From Pseudopyrenochaeta lycopersici (taxonomy: Eukaryota > Ascomycota > Dothideomycetes > Pleosporales > Pseudopyrenochaetaceae): a DNA stretch of 64,000 nt. The stretch lies in the NCBI GenBank assembly GCA_003313425.1, contig NHZP01000024.1:620001-684000 (forward strand). The letters run 5' to 3'. Below, one piece after another: positions 42,601 to 53,308 of this stretch. The notes below the pieces were generated by a model. It searched no databases. It saw only the letters and a list, made by a program, of their open reading frames with translations, and was not told where the DNA came from. Position numbers and translations under genes: made by a program. Within the stretch, counting starts at the first letter, position 1. The number at the start of each line of letters is the position of its first letter.

Positions 42601-45250
42601 GACTTGCTTCAATGCCCGTTTAGGGTGTGCCTCGCTTCGAGGTGGAGTATTACGAATCAGATGAGAGTAATTGCACCATGAATGAAGGCTGTGATGATTT
42701 GTGACGCTTGGTGAAGGGGATTCAATTGACCTCCGTAGGGTCGCGAGCGAAACTCGCCTGAACGACAGGGTGACGGTGATGGGACAGAAAAAAGGGCGCC
42801 ACTCATTGTCGGGTAGGGCACGGCTATGACTTCCGAATACGGCGGCGGCTTGGCAGCGTATTGCTGAGCGACAGCGGAAGTTCCGCCCCAACGAGTTGTT
42901 CCGCCCTCGCCCAGATTTGAGATCAGCATGACGGAGTAATATCGCATATATTTCGCGTTGCTCTGAAACACGTGCCCCTGGCAATGGGCGCAATTACGAC
43001 CATTGTTGGCGAGGCGGTGACGCCCGCTTGCGAAATGACACAACAGGTGGGATGCAGATCTGCCGGACTCGCGTCAATTTGGTGCAGGTATACGAGCCAT
43101 GTGAAGATGGAATCCGTTTTGGGTCAAAGGCGTGGGATAGCGAGCAGCTGCAGGGTCCAATTAAACGGCTGTTCGAGTGGAAAATGCGCCATCTACCGGG
43201 ACTGGGCATCGTCCTGCAAGGACTACCGCCCGGTGATGATGCGGGCTGTCTGAATTCGATGAGCTCCGGTGTTCGGACAGCAGTCACGAGGATGTGAGAG
43301 CAGTGTTTCGAAGGCAGGCCTGATGTTGTATGTGCGACTGGAGTGTGAAGCAGAGGTTACACGAGCAAGCCGCCGTGGGGTATGCCATGGGGTAGTTGGT
43401 CGAGCTTCAGAGCCTGCCAGGCTTGCATGTTCGGGTCGTCGCGAATGGAGTCGACGACAGTAGTGACACGACAAGTGCAAACACTATGCAAGTCAACCAG
43501 AGTCCATTTCGGAGTAACTTGATTAGCAGCGGGTTAGCAGTGCGTGGGCTCGGTTGGCTTTGTTGCGATGGCCGCTGGGCGTTGACTTTTCTTGAGGTTT
43601 CATTAAAAAAGTGAAATCCACGTGCAGCAGAGGGACAAACGAGGCAGCTCGAAAAAACCACTGGTGGTTCGTATAAGAAAGACCATGGAGAGACCCAGCA
43701 CATGTATATACTTGATTGAGTAGATGCCGCATATACCGCAGGCTAATAAGCAGTGCCCTTGGGACAGGCGGTTGCATGTGTAAGAGAGCCCACCGACTGC
43801 CACCCAACCAAGTCAAAGAGCCGAGCGTAGGCCGGCGAGTGCTAGATGCATGCTGCCGATGTGGCCGAAGGGCTCAAGAGCAGGTCCGAAACAAAGTCAT
43901 CTCGAGACAGCCACAGCGAGAGGCGAAGCAGGGCTGGAAATAGGCTCGAAGGGGACGTTTGTTGTTGGTGCGAGCGCCGTGGTAGGGATGCAGGTTGTTG
44001 GGCAAGCCTGCAACCCCCCCAAGACCATTTTATGAAGAGCACCGTGTCACCGTCCGGGTAGCAGCGACGAAATTACGCACTCCAATCACAATGCTGCTGA
44101 GGCGCGTGCGGCGGTAGGCACACATGGTGCTGCCCTTCACGCGCGCTGGAGTGAGTGTACGGGCGACGGCGCAGGAAGGGTGGCGGGCATTCTTCGGGCA
44201 CAGGGAGCCACGTGGAAGAGCACCAGCATAGCACAACAAGCGGCTTCTAGAAGAACAGGAATGTTGCGCGGAGTGATCGTTGCGCGGTCGAGTGTAGCTT
44301 GGGAGCAGGATGCAGCAAGCCGGGGAGCGCTTGTCCAGGTCGGCGGCATGACATTAGATGCCCTCCATGGCCGGCTCTAGTAGGGAGCGTACCAGCTCAA
44401 CCTGTGCGGCCGTGTGGCCGTGCTCTGTTGCCTCGGCCGGCGGCTCCGTGCTCGACAGCGCGCCTGCAAACGGCAGCGCTCATAAAAGCTCCGTGTACGT
44501 CGGGCGTGGGCATGGTTTGGCCATTTTGCCGTCGCTGCTTTGCTATCTGCTTGTCATATTTCCGTCCATCGCTTTCCGTCGTCAGAGTTGCACCCTGCTG
44601 CCGGCGACGCAAGAACCACAGTAGCGCCTTCCAGCCATTGGACGCACCTGCCCCCGGGCGCCAGGGATCCTCGACGCGTGCCCAGACAAGAGCGACCGCC
44701 CGCCCGTCCCTCGACTACTCGTCACCGCTTCCATCACGGCGGACATATAGCCCAGCCCGCCCCGGGAAATATCCCGCGTATATTCTGCGACGAGCACTGC
44801 CAGCGACAACATTGCTGCGCAGCCTTTCTGTTGTTGTTGATCCTCACCCTGCCCGTGCTGCTTCCACGCGCCCCCCAGCCGCACACTCGTCTGGACCCGC
44901 TCGCAACTTGTGCCCGCCGGCCCTGCACTTTTCTCCCCACCATTGCCCACACCACGCACACCGTGAAGCTGGATTCCCACGGGACCACGCCGCCACCCCT
45001 CTCCCACTCGCCGCACGAATCCACGGCAGCGAGCACGCCCATCAGCACTCCCGTGCAGCAGCCCGCCTCGCCGCATTTTGGCCGCTTCAAAAAGGACGCC
45101 AGCGCGAGCCTCTTCTCCTCGTGGCACCGCAAGCCCCACGAGCTTGTGGCCCGCCGCCTGCCCGAACCCGACTGTCTCTTCGACGACGCCGGCGACTGCA
45201 GCTTCCCCCTGTTCCCCGAGAGCCCGCAGACACGCAGCGTCTTGCGAGAC
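39666..45250. other. 5.6-kb gene-poor region upstream of the Sfp1-like gene
   Basis: No frame here shows a domain or convincing coding character between 39666 and about 44900. Many short frames are open on both strands, as expected from near-balanced base composition. I see no transposon ends, tRNA or RNA signature. From about 44300 to 45250 the sequence becomes GC- and C-rich and three frames stay open at once; the one in register with the Sfp1-like gene looks coding in its last 90 or so codons (see findings). The region most likely holds distal regulatory sequence and a long 5' leader for the transcription-factor gene. Confidence 0.45.
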
Positions 45251-47097
45251 ATGGCACAAACCGCCTCGCCCATCGACATCCAGACGCCCCCGCGCTACGG
45301 CTCCAACTCGCCGCAGAACCAGACGTCCAACCTGACGTCGGCCCTGCGCGAGGCAGAGGCCCATCCCGACCTCAGTGCCACGCCAAACCAGCTCAACCCA
45401 AATGGCTTCGACTTCTCCAGCGGCCGCCCTGCCATGGGCGAGCGCCACCCCTCCGTCAGCATGCTTGGCTCGTCCTTCTACGGCAACAGCGCTGCACGGC
45501 CTATTTCCATGAAGGACAGGCCGCGCCGCGAGAGCAACAACATGGGCAGCTTCGCCGGCGGCATGAGCTGGGGCGGCGTTTCCGTAGGTTCTTGGATCCG
45601 AGATGAGTAAGTATCACACACGCTCTGGCCTCGGCCTGGGCAAACGCAAGAGACACGCCATGCTAACGCAATCCGAACAGTATCATGATGGCAGGCACTT
45701 CGCCGGCTCCCTTTGTCAGCAATTCGCCGTCGTTCCATTCGTCATCCTACCTCCCCAAGATGGAAGCCGCCTTCATGAAGGATTTCACCTGCTGCGGCCT
45801 CACCTTGGCCTCGCTCCACGATTTGCTCCAGCACTTTGAGGAGACGCACGCCAACGCCCCGGCAGCTCGCGCTTCACAATCCGGCTCGAACGGGCTTCCG
45901 CCAACGTCAGGCGCCCCTGCTTCGTCCATCGCCCCAGGCCAGACCCAGGGCGAGCCCTCCATGAACACCCAGTTCGGATTCCAGCCACGATCGGGCTCAA
46001 TGAGCGGTTCTCGACAGCGACTGGGCTCCATCAGTCGCTCCAATCTGTCGACAGTACAAGACGTAGACACACTAGAAGACATGGACATGGACATGGACGG
46101 CATCAGCTTCGACAACCTTGGCCCGATCGAGGAGGCCCCTATGCAATTTCCTGTGCAGCAGACTCAGTTCAACCAAAGCCAGAGTCAGCTACCACAGCTA
46201 AATGTTAATCTCGCCAACACCATGCAGAATCACCAGGGTCTGCGGACATCGACGCCGAGCACACCAGCCGCTTCGCAGCAATTCAATCTCCAGAACAACC
46301 CCACAGTTTCGTCAGTAAACACGCCCACTCTTGGTACGGTACCAATGCAGAACACCCACAACCTGACATCGCCCGAATCATCACACCCCGGCACGCCCGC
46401 TGAACTTGACATGGACTTCAATAACTTCAACCCGATGATGGGCATGGACATGGGCATGGGCATGGGCATGAACATGAACTTCGGTAACGGCAACTTTGGT
46501 ATGTCTGGCTTCGACAACAATGGCACTATCGACCAACCCGGAAAACGCCTGTTCAGCAAACAGGGTGCTGGTCTCAGTCAGGCACAGCTGCAAGCAGCCC
46601 TCAAGAACTACCAGCTTGGCGGAAATGACCAGAGCGAGCTCGCACGGAGGCTACGAGAGCAGCAACTCCTGAATGGCGCAAGCATTCCACAGTTCCCATT
46701 CCCAGAGGAGGTCAAGCCATTCCGATGCCCGGTCATCGGATGCGAGAAGGCTTACAAGAATCAAAACGGTTTGAAGTATCACAAGCAGCACGGCCATCAG
46801 AACCAGCAGCTCAAGGAGAACGATGATGGCACCTTCTCCATTGTCGATCCTCTAACGTCAATTCCATATCCTGGCACTGTCGGTATGGAGAAGGAGAAGC
46901 CGTATCGCTGTGAAGTTTGCGGCAAACGCTACAAGAACCTGAACGGCCTCAAATATCACAAGTCCCACGCCCCGCACTGCAACCCCGAGCTGGCGATTCA
47001 GAAGCTCGGACTAGGCGGCAATCTTCAGAATCTACAAAACATGAATGCCAATGTTGCAGGTGCTGGCATGGGCGGCATAGATCCGTCAATATTCTAG
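45251..47097 (+). CDS. Sfp1-type split C2H2 zinc-finger transcription factor
   Basis: Likely a nutrient- and growth-responsive regulator of the yeast Sfp1 kind. Exons 45251-45606 and 45681-47097 (74-nt intron, donor GTAAGT, GCTAAC branch site, acceptor GAACAG) give 590 residues from the first ATG, MAQTASPIDIQTPPRYGS. Near the C-terminus are two C2H2 fingers: FRCPVIGCEKAYKNQNGLKY with HKQHGH, and YRCEVCGKRYKNLNGLKY with HKSHAPHC. They are separated by about 45 residues instead of a short linker, the split arrangement of Sfp1. A third, N-terminal element, FTCCGLTLASLHDLLQHFEE with TH, is a degenerate finger-like motif also seen in such proteins. Between them the protein is Gln/Asn/Ser-rich with Met-Asp and Met-Gly repeats (MDMDMDG; MGMDMGMGMGM). 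The open frame continues upstream of the ATG without a start codon, so the N-terminus may be incomplete. Confidence 0.8.
46080..46100 (+). repeat. Short ATGGAC-type repeats in the Sfp1-like gene
   Basis: ACATGGACATGGACATGG at about 46080 and a related GGCATGGACATGGGCATGGG tract at about 46440-46475 encode Met-Asp and Met-Gly runs. They are coding microsatellites likely to vary between strains. Confidence 0.6.
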
Positions 47098-49546
47098 GTC
47101 TCTTCCGCTATGCTTCTCCCGGAACCCGTTATTGATTAATTCAACCCTCCCCGGTCCCTCTGTTCTAATACCCTGCGGGTCGACTATGCTGGCCAATATT
47201 ACGTCCTTTCGAAAATAGAACTGGCTTCGTCTACACTTTCAAACTACCGAAACTTTAAAAATACAAAAGTTACGATTGGTTTCAACATCGCATACCCGCA
47301 CTTGGGCCTGGCGTTTCTTGCATTTGGAGAATCGACTACGCATCTTCTATCAAGATGGGCCAGTCCTGGATCCTCGGAAACGATGCCGTTTGCATATCAT
47401 ACGCTTCGTTTCCTGTACATCTCTTGAGACGTACATCTCCTTTGACCAGCCGAGCGCTTGGTGTCACGACTGATGTGCATTAGAGAGGTGTTTCAAGTGG
47501 CAATCTCTTTCTTTGTCTTTGTGCAGAATATCCCTGGGTTTTTCTTGTCCGATTCAGCTGTCGTTAGACTTGGGTCTCATTTGGCGTTCAAATTTTGCGG
47601 CACAAAAAAAGTTTGTCAAGAGGTTGATGCTTATACGCTACCCTTGAAGATATATACCTGGTTTGGTTCTTTAGTTGAGGCAATGGTTGCTAGATCTTAG
47701 GGATCTCTCCTACAATCTCCTGCTATGCTCAGGAGATGGAAGGTCCTGTAATACCACACTCTACATTTTCAATCATCGCTTTCCGCCTTCATCCTCGTGT
47801 TGTTCACAATGTATCATCTACAAAGCTGATTGCCACCTGCCTGATGAGGAAATGAAATTGGGTCTAATTTGACCGTCACTCTTACATCTTGCTTCAATGC
47901 CCTCTTTCGGAAGACTTGGCCGTTAGGGCGCCAATATGGTGTACCAGACTATTATCAGACGTTCCAAGGTTCAAGACGGCCACTTCAAGTGGAGCTTACC
48001 CGCGCCCCCCAGCCATCAGGCCCCCATCTGCTTACAAGTCTAGATGATTGCCAACCAAATCACATGGCCACAGGGTGATTGTTCCAGCTTATTCTCCTTA
48101 CTAACTATGGACTTTGCCACGCATTCGTACGATTTCAGGGTCCCGTGCCCACGTGTATGATCCGCCACTTCCCTGCATCCGATGGTCTTGTACCGCCACA
48201 GGCCGCGTTTCGTCCTGCGTGTCATGCAAGCGGACTTCTACTTGTGGAGTGGATGTCGCGGGTCCCTTGCAGCTCAAAGCATCTCCGCCATTCATCTGAG
48301 ACTTGTTGACCACGTTTTCAGATCCCACGTACGACGCCGGTGTTGACCGGTAGCCTCTCAACCAATCGACGACTCGCCTCGCTGAACGACTGGAGAAAGC
48401 TTGGTCACTTCGTCGACTTACGGAGAAGCATGGTCATGGTCAGATGCTGGCGCAATGGTGGTTTTCTCGAGATCAAGTCGCCGCAGAGCCTCACTACCGG
48501 CGTCGTGGATCTGCCTCCAAGGAATACCATGTGGGTCCTCACTAGTGGGTAAAAACAATCATCCTAACCATCTCGGTGCGCCAGTCAAAAGGTGCCATCA
48601 GGTGTGTCTCGCAGCACCGGACGCTGCTTGGCGTTATGGAATGCTTCGATAGATGTTCCATTATATTGAAGTGGGGGGCACGAGGACCCTAGAGCCACGC
48701 ACTAACGGGAGCATGATGAGCGGTGTGTGTTGGTAGGTTTCCTGGGGGTAATAGAAACTACCTCGATCCACCCTGTCTCGGAGAACGTGCACATCTGGGT
48801 ATCGCTCACAGAGAGTCATGTGGATGCTGGGAAATTGCGGTACCTGCTTTTTCATGTCTGTGGCCTCGTACGCCGGAGGTTGCGCTGCGGTGCCGTGTGA
48901 TTGGGTGTCGTGAGTGACAGGCACGAATGCGAAAATTATATCAAACACTCCTGCACGGTTCTCATCCTTTCGCAGATGTCAGCAAGTACCTTCACGTGCA
49001 GACCATGGACTGCGAAACATGTATTTGCTTTCTCAAGATGAAGCTCTCGAGTCTCATGTTCGCCCATTCTGTGCCATGACAAGATCAAGGAACACATGCG
49101 GCCTCGGTAACTCTCTGCTCACAATCCTGCCGTTGCTGTCGTCTTCATGCTTCCGAACAACCTCGCCATTCAACATCTCATAGTCATAAAACTCCATCTC
49201 TTCAACTCTTCCCTAGTCCTTCGTTCTCCAATCTTCGGTCTCGTGTCTCCGAAAGCTTGAATCTCAAACAAAGAACCGGGCGCCACACCCGCCAAAATTC
49301 GCCACGATCGCCTCCACCCCCTGCTTGACCTCTGACATGTGAGGCGCCCCAACGTCGGAACGTCATCTCACCTACCGGTAACTTCCACAGTGGCTCAACA
49401 GCAACGACAGGTTTTGTCATCTTCAAAAGTGCTGCATCTCCGGTTCTCCTTGATTATAATAGTTCAGCCCTCCAGACCCCAGCTAGCGCCAAGCATCGTC
49501 GTTCGGCCGAGTTCCCAACATAATTTACTCAGCCACAACTACCATA
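47098..49546. other. 2.4-kb intergenic region
   Basis: Downstream of the Sfp1-like gene and upstream of the decarboxylase-like gene. No well-supported gene. A 47-codon ATG frame on the minus strand (49054-49197, beginning MEFYDYEMLNGEVV) looks more protein-like than its surroundings and is listed separately. Confidence 0.45.
49054..49197 (-). CDS. Possible small ORF, 47 codons
   Basis: The frame starts at the ATG at 49197 (MEFYDYEMLNGEVVRKHEDD) and ends with TGA at 49054-49056. It has balanced, charged composition without low complexity and follows an in-frame TAG. No splice-site support or family is seen. It lies antisense to, and 350 nt upstream of, the decarboxylase-like gene. It could equally be a chance frame. 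Confidence 0.2.
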   Translation of the reverse strand: MEFYDYEMLNGEVVRKHEDDSNGRIVSRELPRPHVFLDLVMAQNGRT

Positions 49547-50725
49547 ATGAGCAGCAGCGTTCTAACGGAACCCGAGCTTCACCCTGTGCCTCGGTCTAAG
49601 GGGCCATGGACGCTGAAGGCTGAGAGTTACTTGCTGTTCTTGAAGTTGAGTGAGTTGCCGAAGGGCCTCTATGATCCGCTTGAAGAGGCCTGGGCGGATA
49701 AGGGACTGGGGACCTTTGCTGGAGGTTTAGGTGCTGTTATGATTGTGAGGTATAGTGATACGCCAGTTGGTAGGTTTTGTCTCAGTCTGAATATCTTTTC
49801 CCATATTTCCGTTAAACTCCGTTTATTCGAGGTACCGAACGCCTTCCGAAGGAGACGGGCAACTATGTGCTGTGCTCAATCATGTCTGACGTGTGCCTGA
49901 CATCGAGGTACTCAACTCCTCTCGTTCTCGTTTCAATGTCATCTCCAAAATCATGGACTCGGTAATCTCGTGAAGCAAAATCAATGTAGATCCTAATCCC
50001 GCATACTAGGACCATACGATGAGCTCATGCTCATCCCTGGAAACTTCACTGTCCCCCAACCCTCTGCCGGTCCGCCCAAGATTCCAAAAAAGGCCCTCCG
50101 CATATGTCGCATCTACGTTTCCCAACGCACAACAACCTACAATGGCCGCTTAAACTGGAATATCCCTAAGCACCTCGCCCGCTTCTCCTTCTCTGCGCCG
50201 CCAACGCCAAAAGGCCAGGCGCCACCCACTTCCCTAGACGTCAAAGTGTATCCGCCGGGTACGAAGGAGGGAGACGGAGTAGCACCATTCTTCGCATGTA
50301 CTTTGACGCCGTGGCGGTGGTTGCCCAGTATCCCTGTGAATTCAAAATGGGTACCGATTAGTCTGGAGCATGTTCAGCCTCCTGTTCCTGAACCCGCAGG
50401 TCACAAGGCAGCGGTCCAAGCTACGATTGAAGCGCCAGATCTCGATCCTTATGACATCAACCCGAAGCATGAAGAGGCGCTTTGTGTGGGCACGGATCGG
50501 TGGACGGCGTTTGATATCGAGGCGAAGGTTCCCAGGGCGAGGGGGTGTTGGGTGGAGATGCTTGACACGGGGAAGAAAGGTGGAAACGAAAGTAACTATG
50601 GGACTATGAATGGGAATGGGGGTGAGGGGAGATGGTTTCCGAGTGGGCTAAAGACGTGGAGTTTTGGTGGGTGGATGGAGGATGGGGTGCTGGACATCAC
50701 AGACCCCTTGGAGTGGAAGTTGTAG
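49547..50725 (+). CDS. Acetoacetate decarboxylase-like fold protein (fungal)
   Basis: Exon 1 is 49547-49769 and exon 2 is 50010-50725, 312 residues. The intron is long for this window (240 nt), with donor GTAGGT and acceptor ACTAG; the phase-1 join restores DTPVG then PYDELMLIPGNFTVPQ. The N-terminus has GPWTLKAESYLLFLKLSELP and GGLGAVMIVRYSDT, and the core has RICRIYVSQRTTTYNGRLNW and NIPKHLARFSF. This order (substrate-binding beta-rich N-terminus, PYDEL/IPG motif, strand with serial aromatic residues) is what I associate with fungal proteins of the acetoacetate-decarboxylase-like superfamily. I cannot point to the Schiff-base lysine of true decarboxylases, so activity is uncertain. No signal peptide. 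Confidence 0.6.
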
Positions 50726-51608
50726 TCTTGCAGAATAGCATAGTCTTAAGGATCGGTTGAAAGTATACTTGGTATATTCTTGTCCAGACTACCGTCATAT
50801 CGCTGTACTGATTGTGATCGTGATCTAGACCTCGAAATCCTCAGAACAGCCAAAATGCTTTCCATTTCCACCGCATACAGCTTAGCAAGTACGAAGGTGT
50901 TTTGCACCAATTGTTGACGAAATTGTTTAGCAAACTACGCAAACATACATTAAAATAAGTTCAGTTCGATGAGCATCCGCAACCTGAACTTTTTTGTTGT
51001 TTGCGGTGAAGGTGAGGGAGTAACTTGCGAATTCCTTTAACATCAGCAACTCATTTTCCCCTCCAATTTGCACAAAGATAGTGTATCTACTCATATATTT
51101 CAGCACTGTTCGCCACTTTTGGGTTCCTAGCTCTTTGAATGGCGTGTACCTGAGCTCTCTCTTGTTGGCATTGCTTCGGTGAAAGCACCCTGGATCTCAA
51201 ACTTTGCACGGCGTTTGCAGTAGCTCCTAATTCTTATTTCACACACCGTTGCTCCGTTCAACAAGCCTGATTAGCCTAGTTCCCGTACACGTTAAATATA
51301 CCGCACACCAATATCTCAGAACTTGTCACTTTCCACTCCGGGAATTACATCAATCTCCACAACACTCTCTGCACAAGCGACAGAGCTGATCTTCCTTAAC
51401 CTGACAAAGACATACAAACGCAAATCTTGTTGCACGCTCTAATCGAGGCACATGCCCTTTTGGTGAGTCCCCCCAAAAGAACGTGATATTGTCGCTAGGA
51501 TCAAAGAAACGTACAAAGTACAATAACTAGCCGCGCTATCACATCTACTAATGTACATAGTTGTTGTATTTCCGGTCGTGCTATCGGCATCTAGTCTACA
51601 CAGACACA
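50726..51608. other. Intergenic, no gene seen
   Basis: AT-leaning spacer between two plus-strand genes, with probable promoter of the following gene. No supported frame. Confidence 0.45.
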
Positions 51609-52612
51609 ATGATGTATTCCGTACTTCCGTACGACATGCAATGGACCTCCAAGCTCATCCGCCGCGACATCCGAAACCTCAAGACCAAATATATGACGAA
51701 AATCAAGAAACAACTTACCTCGAACGCTCGCAATGGCTCCGCGCTACCTCACCAGCCAGTTAAGTTTGAAGCTTTCACTCGCGAGCCTGAATGCACCCGG
51801 AACATTGTTAGGCCTGTAAATAAATTGGCCAACACCCCTGTATGCACGGAGACGCCATACGAACATCTCATGGCCACCAAGTCACATGCAACCACGAGTA
51901 CATGTAACAAGTACAACAACGTGAGTCAATGCCGTACAGGCCTGTAGCTTTCCTCATATCAATCTTCAGGCTAACCTCTTCCTAGAACAGACATGTTAAG
52001 CACCAAAACGGCTTCCCTACGCTATACGATCTCCTAGATTTCAAGCTGAGGGAGTCCTATGCGCTACGAGATCGCAACATGTCGCATGAGGATCGTTGGA
52101 GGTTCCGTGGTAGTTGGCTGCTGCTGTATATGGCAATCCAGGCATGCCCATCAAATGACAGCTATGATATCTTCAGGGATAGGAAAGCTGATCTTGATGA
52201 TAGCCAACTACTTCTCGAACTTCTCCAGCTGAGTAAGTCACGCCACTCAAGCCCATCCCCGAACAACATCAGCCAGATGCCGGCACAGCCATATACAAAA
52301 CCCAAGAATGACTGCGGTCGATACGATTCTGCCTGTAGCACCGCATCGGTCGGTACAATTACACAATCACCTGTCTCTTTTCCATCGCAAATTTGGCATG
52401 CCATTTTTGGAGCTGCCATTGATGGATCGAAGACAGTATCCGCTGCAAATAATATTTTAAGTTCCATATGGCCAGAGGAAGATGCTGCAAAATTCCTGCA
52501 TAAGATCGGCCATCCTTCCAAACAACTCCGTGATGATGAGTCCGCTGAACTCCGAGAGAAACTCCGAACGGTACTATTTCCGGAATACAAGACACTCGTG
52601 AAGATGTGTTGA
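51609..52612 (+). CDS. Unknown two-exon protein, 312 residues
   Basis: Exon 1 is 51609-51920, starting MMYSVLPYDMQWTSKLIRRD, and exon 2 is 51986-52612. The 65-nt intron has donor GTGAGT, branch site GCTAAC and acceptor CCTAG, and its removal keeps the frame (CNKYNN then NRHVKHQNGFPTLYDLLDFK). The N-terminal 100 residues are basic and Thr/Asn-rich. Exon 2 has an amphipathic region (RDRNMSHEDRWRFRGSWLLL), a Ser/Pro-rich middle and a helical end (EDAAKFLHKIGHPSKQLRDD; ELREKLRTVLFPEYK). I recognise no family. The clear intron signals and long joined frame support a real gene. Confidence 0.55.
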
Positions 52613-53308
52613 TTGCGACTAGAATTTGCTGCTGATTATGATTTTGTATATCAAGGTATGAGCGATCACAACTGTCTCATCTCGCTCATGAATCGACGAC
52701 GCGCTATAATGTGCTATCTAGCTACGTCTATGGGTATTATATAGCCGCATTGATATTCGATGTTCTCACCGACGGGAAACTGGACGCTCTTATGTAACGA
52801 AGTCTCGGTTGCGGCATCTTGGGCCAATCATGTTCGTTTTCGGGAATGATGTCGTCGAAAAAAACTTCGTCGGTAGCGGCCGATACCGTATTGTGACAAC
52901 TATCCGACGCCCTATGAGCCTAGAATGGGTTTTCCGTCAACTGGCGTCCAATCGCATTGTGTGGGGGTCACGAGTGATGCGAGTTTTCCATCATGGTTGG
53001 CGGATTCCTTCTAGCAGAAGCTCAAAGCGGCACAGTTGAATCTGTTGGTCATGCTTTATTAACCCCGCCATATTCCCACCTTTGCGAGTTACAACATTAC
53101 CTCTCGGGGATCACAGCTTTTGGATACCTGCCTTTCGGGGAAACACTCACTTTCCGCCTATCTGGTAGCGCCATAGATTCATGGGGATTCTGGGGAGCTT
53201 CTTGGTCCATTTTTTTCCCAACATCAGATTCATCGATATTCTTGCAAGCGCTCCGTGCGTTCCAACTTTCCTCGAGCGAACTTTTCGTCCATCCATTCAA
53301 CACTTCGT
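52613..53308. other. Intergenic, no gene seen
   Basis: Spacer and probable promoter of the transporter gene. Frames at 52809-53039 and 52993-53376 lack domains and splice support. Confidence 0.45.

Noticed and set aside
42526..43816. Several frames of 85-155 codons on both strands
   Set aside because: No domain, no consistent strand, no splice signals that link them, and compositions typical of noncoding sequence.
44299..45606. 435-codon plus frame and 288-codon minus frame overlapping the 5' end of the Sfp1-like gene
   Set aside because: They are Arg/Ala/Pro- or Gly/Val-rich shadows of a GC-biased coding frame; only the frame in register with the zinc fingers joins to exon 2.
49265..49335. 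Short minus-strand segment resembling part of a short-chain dehydrogenase (EAIVANFGG)
   Set aside because: It stops at once, has no in-phase splice to other segments, and no Rossmann or Tyr-x-x-x-Lys motif is found nearby.
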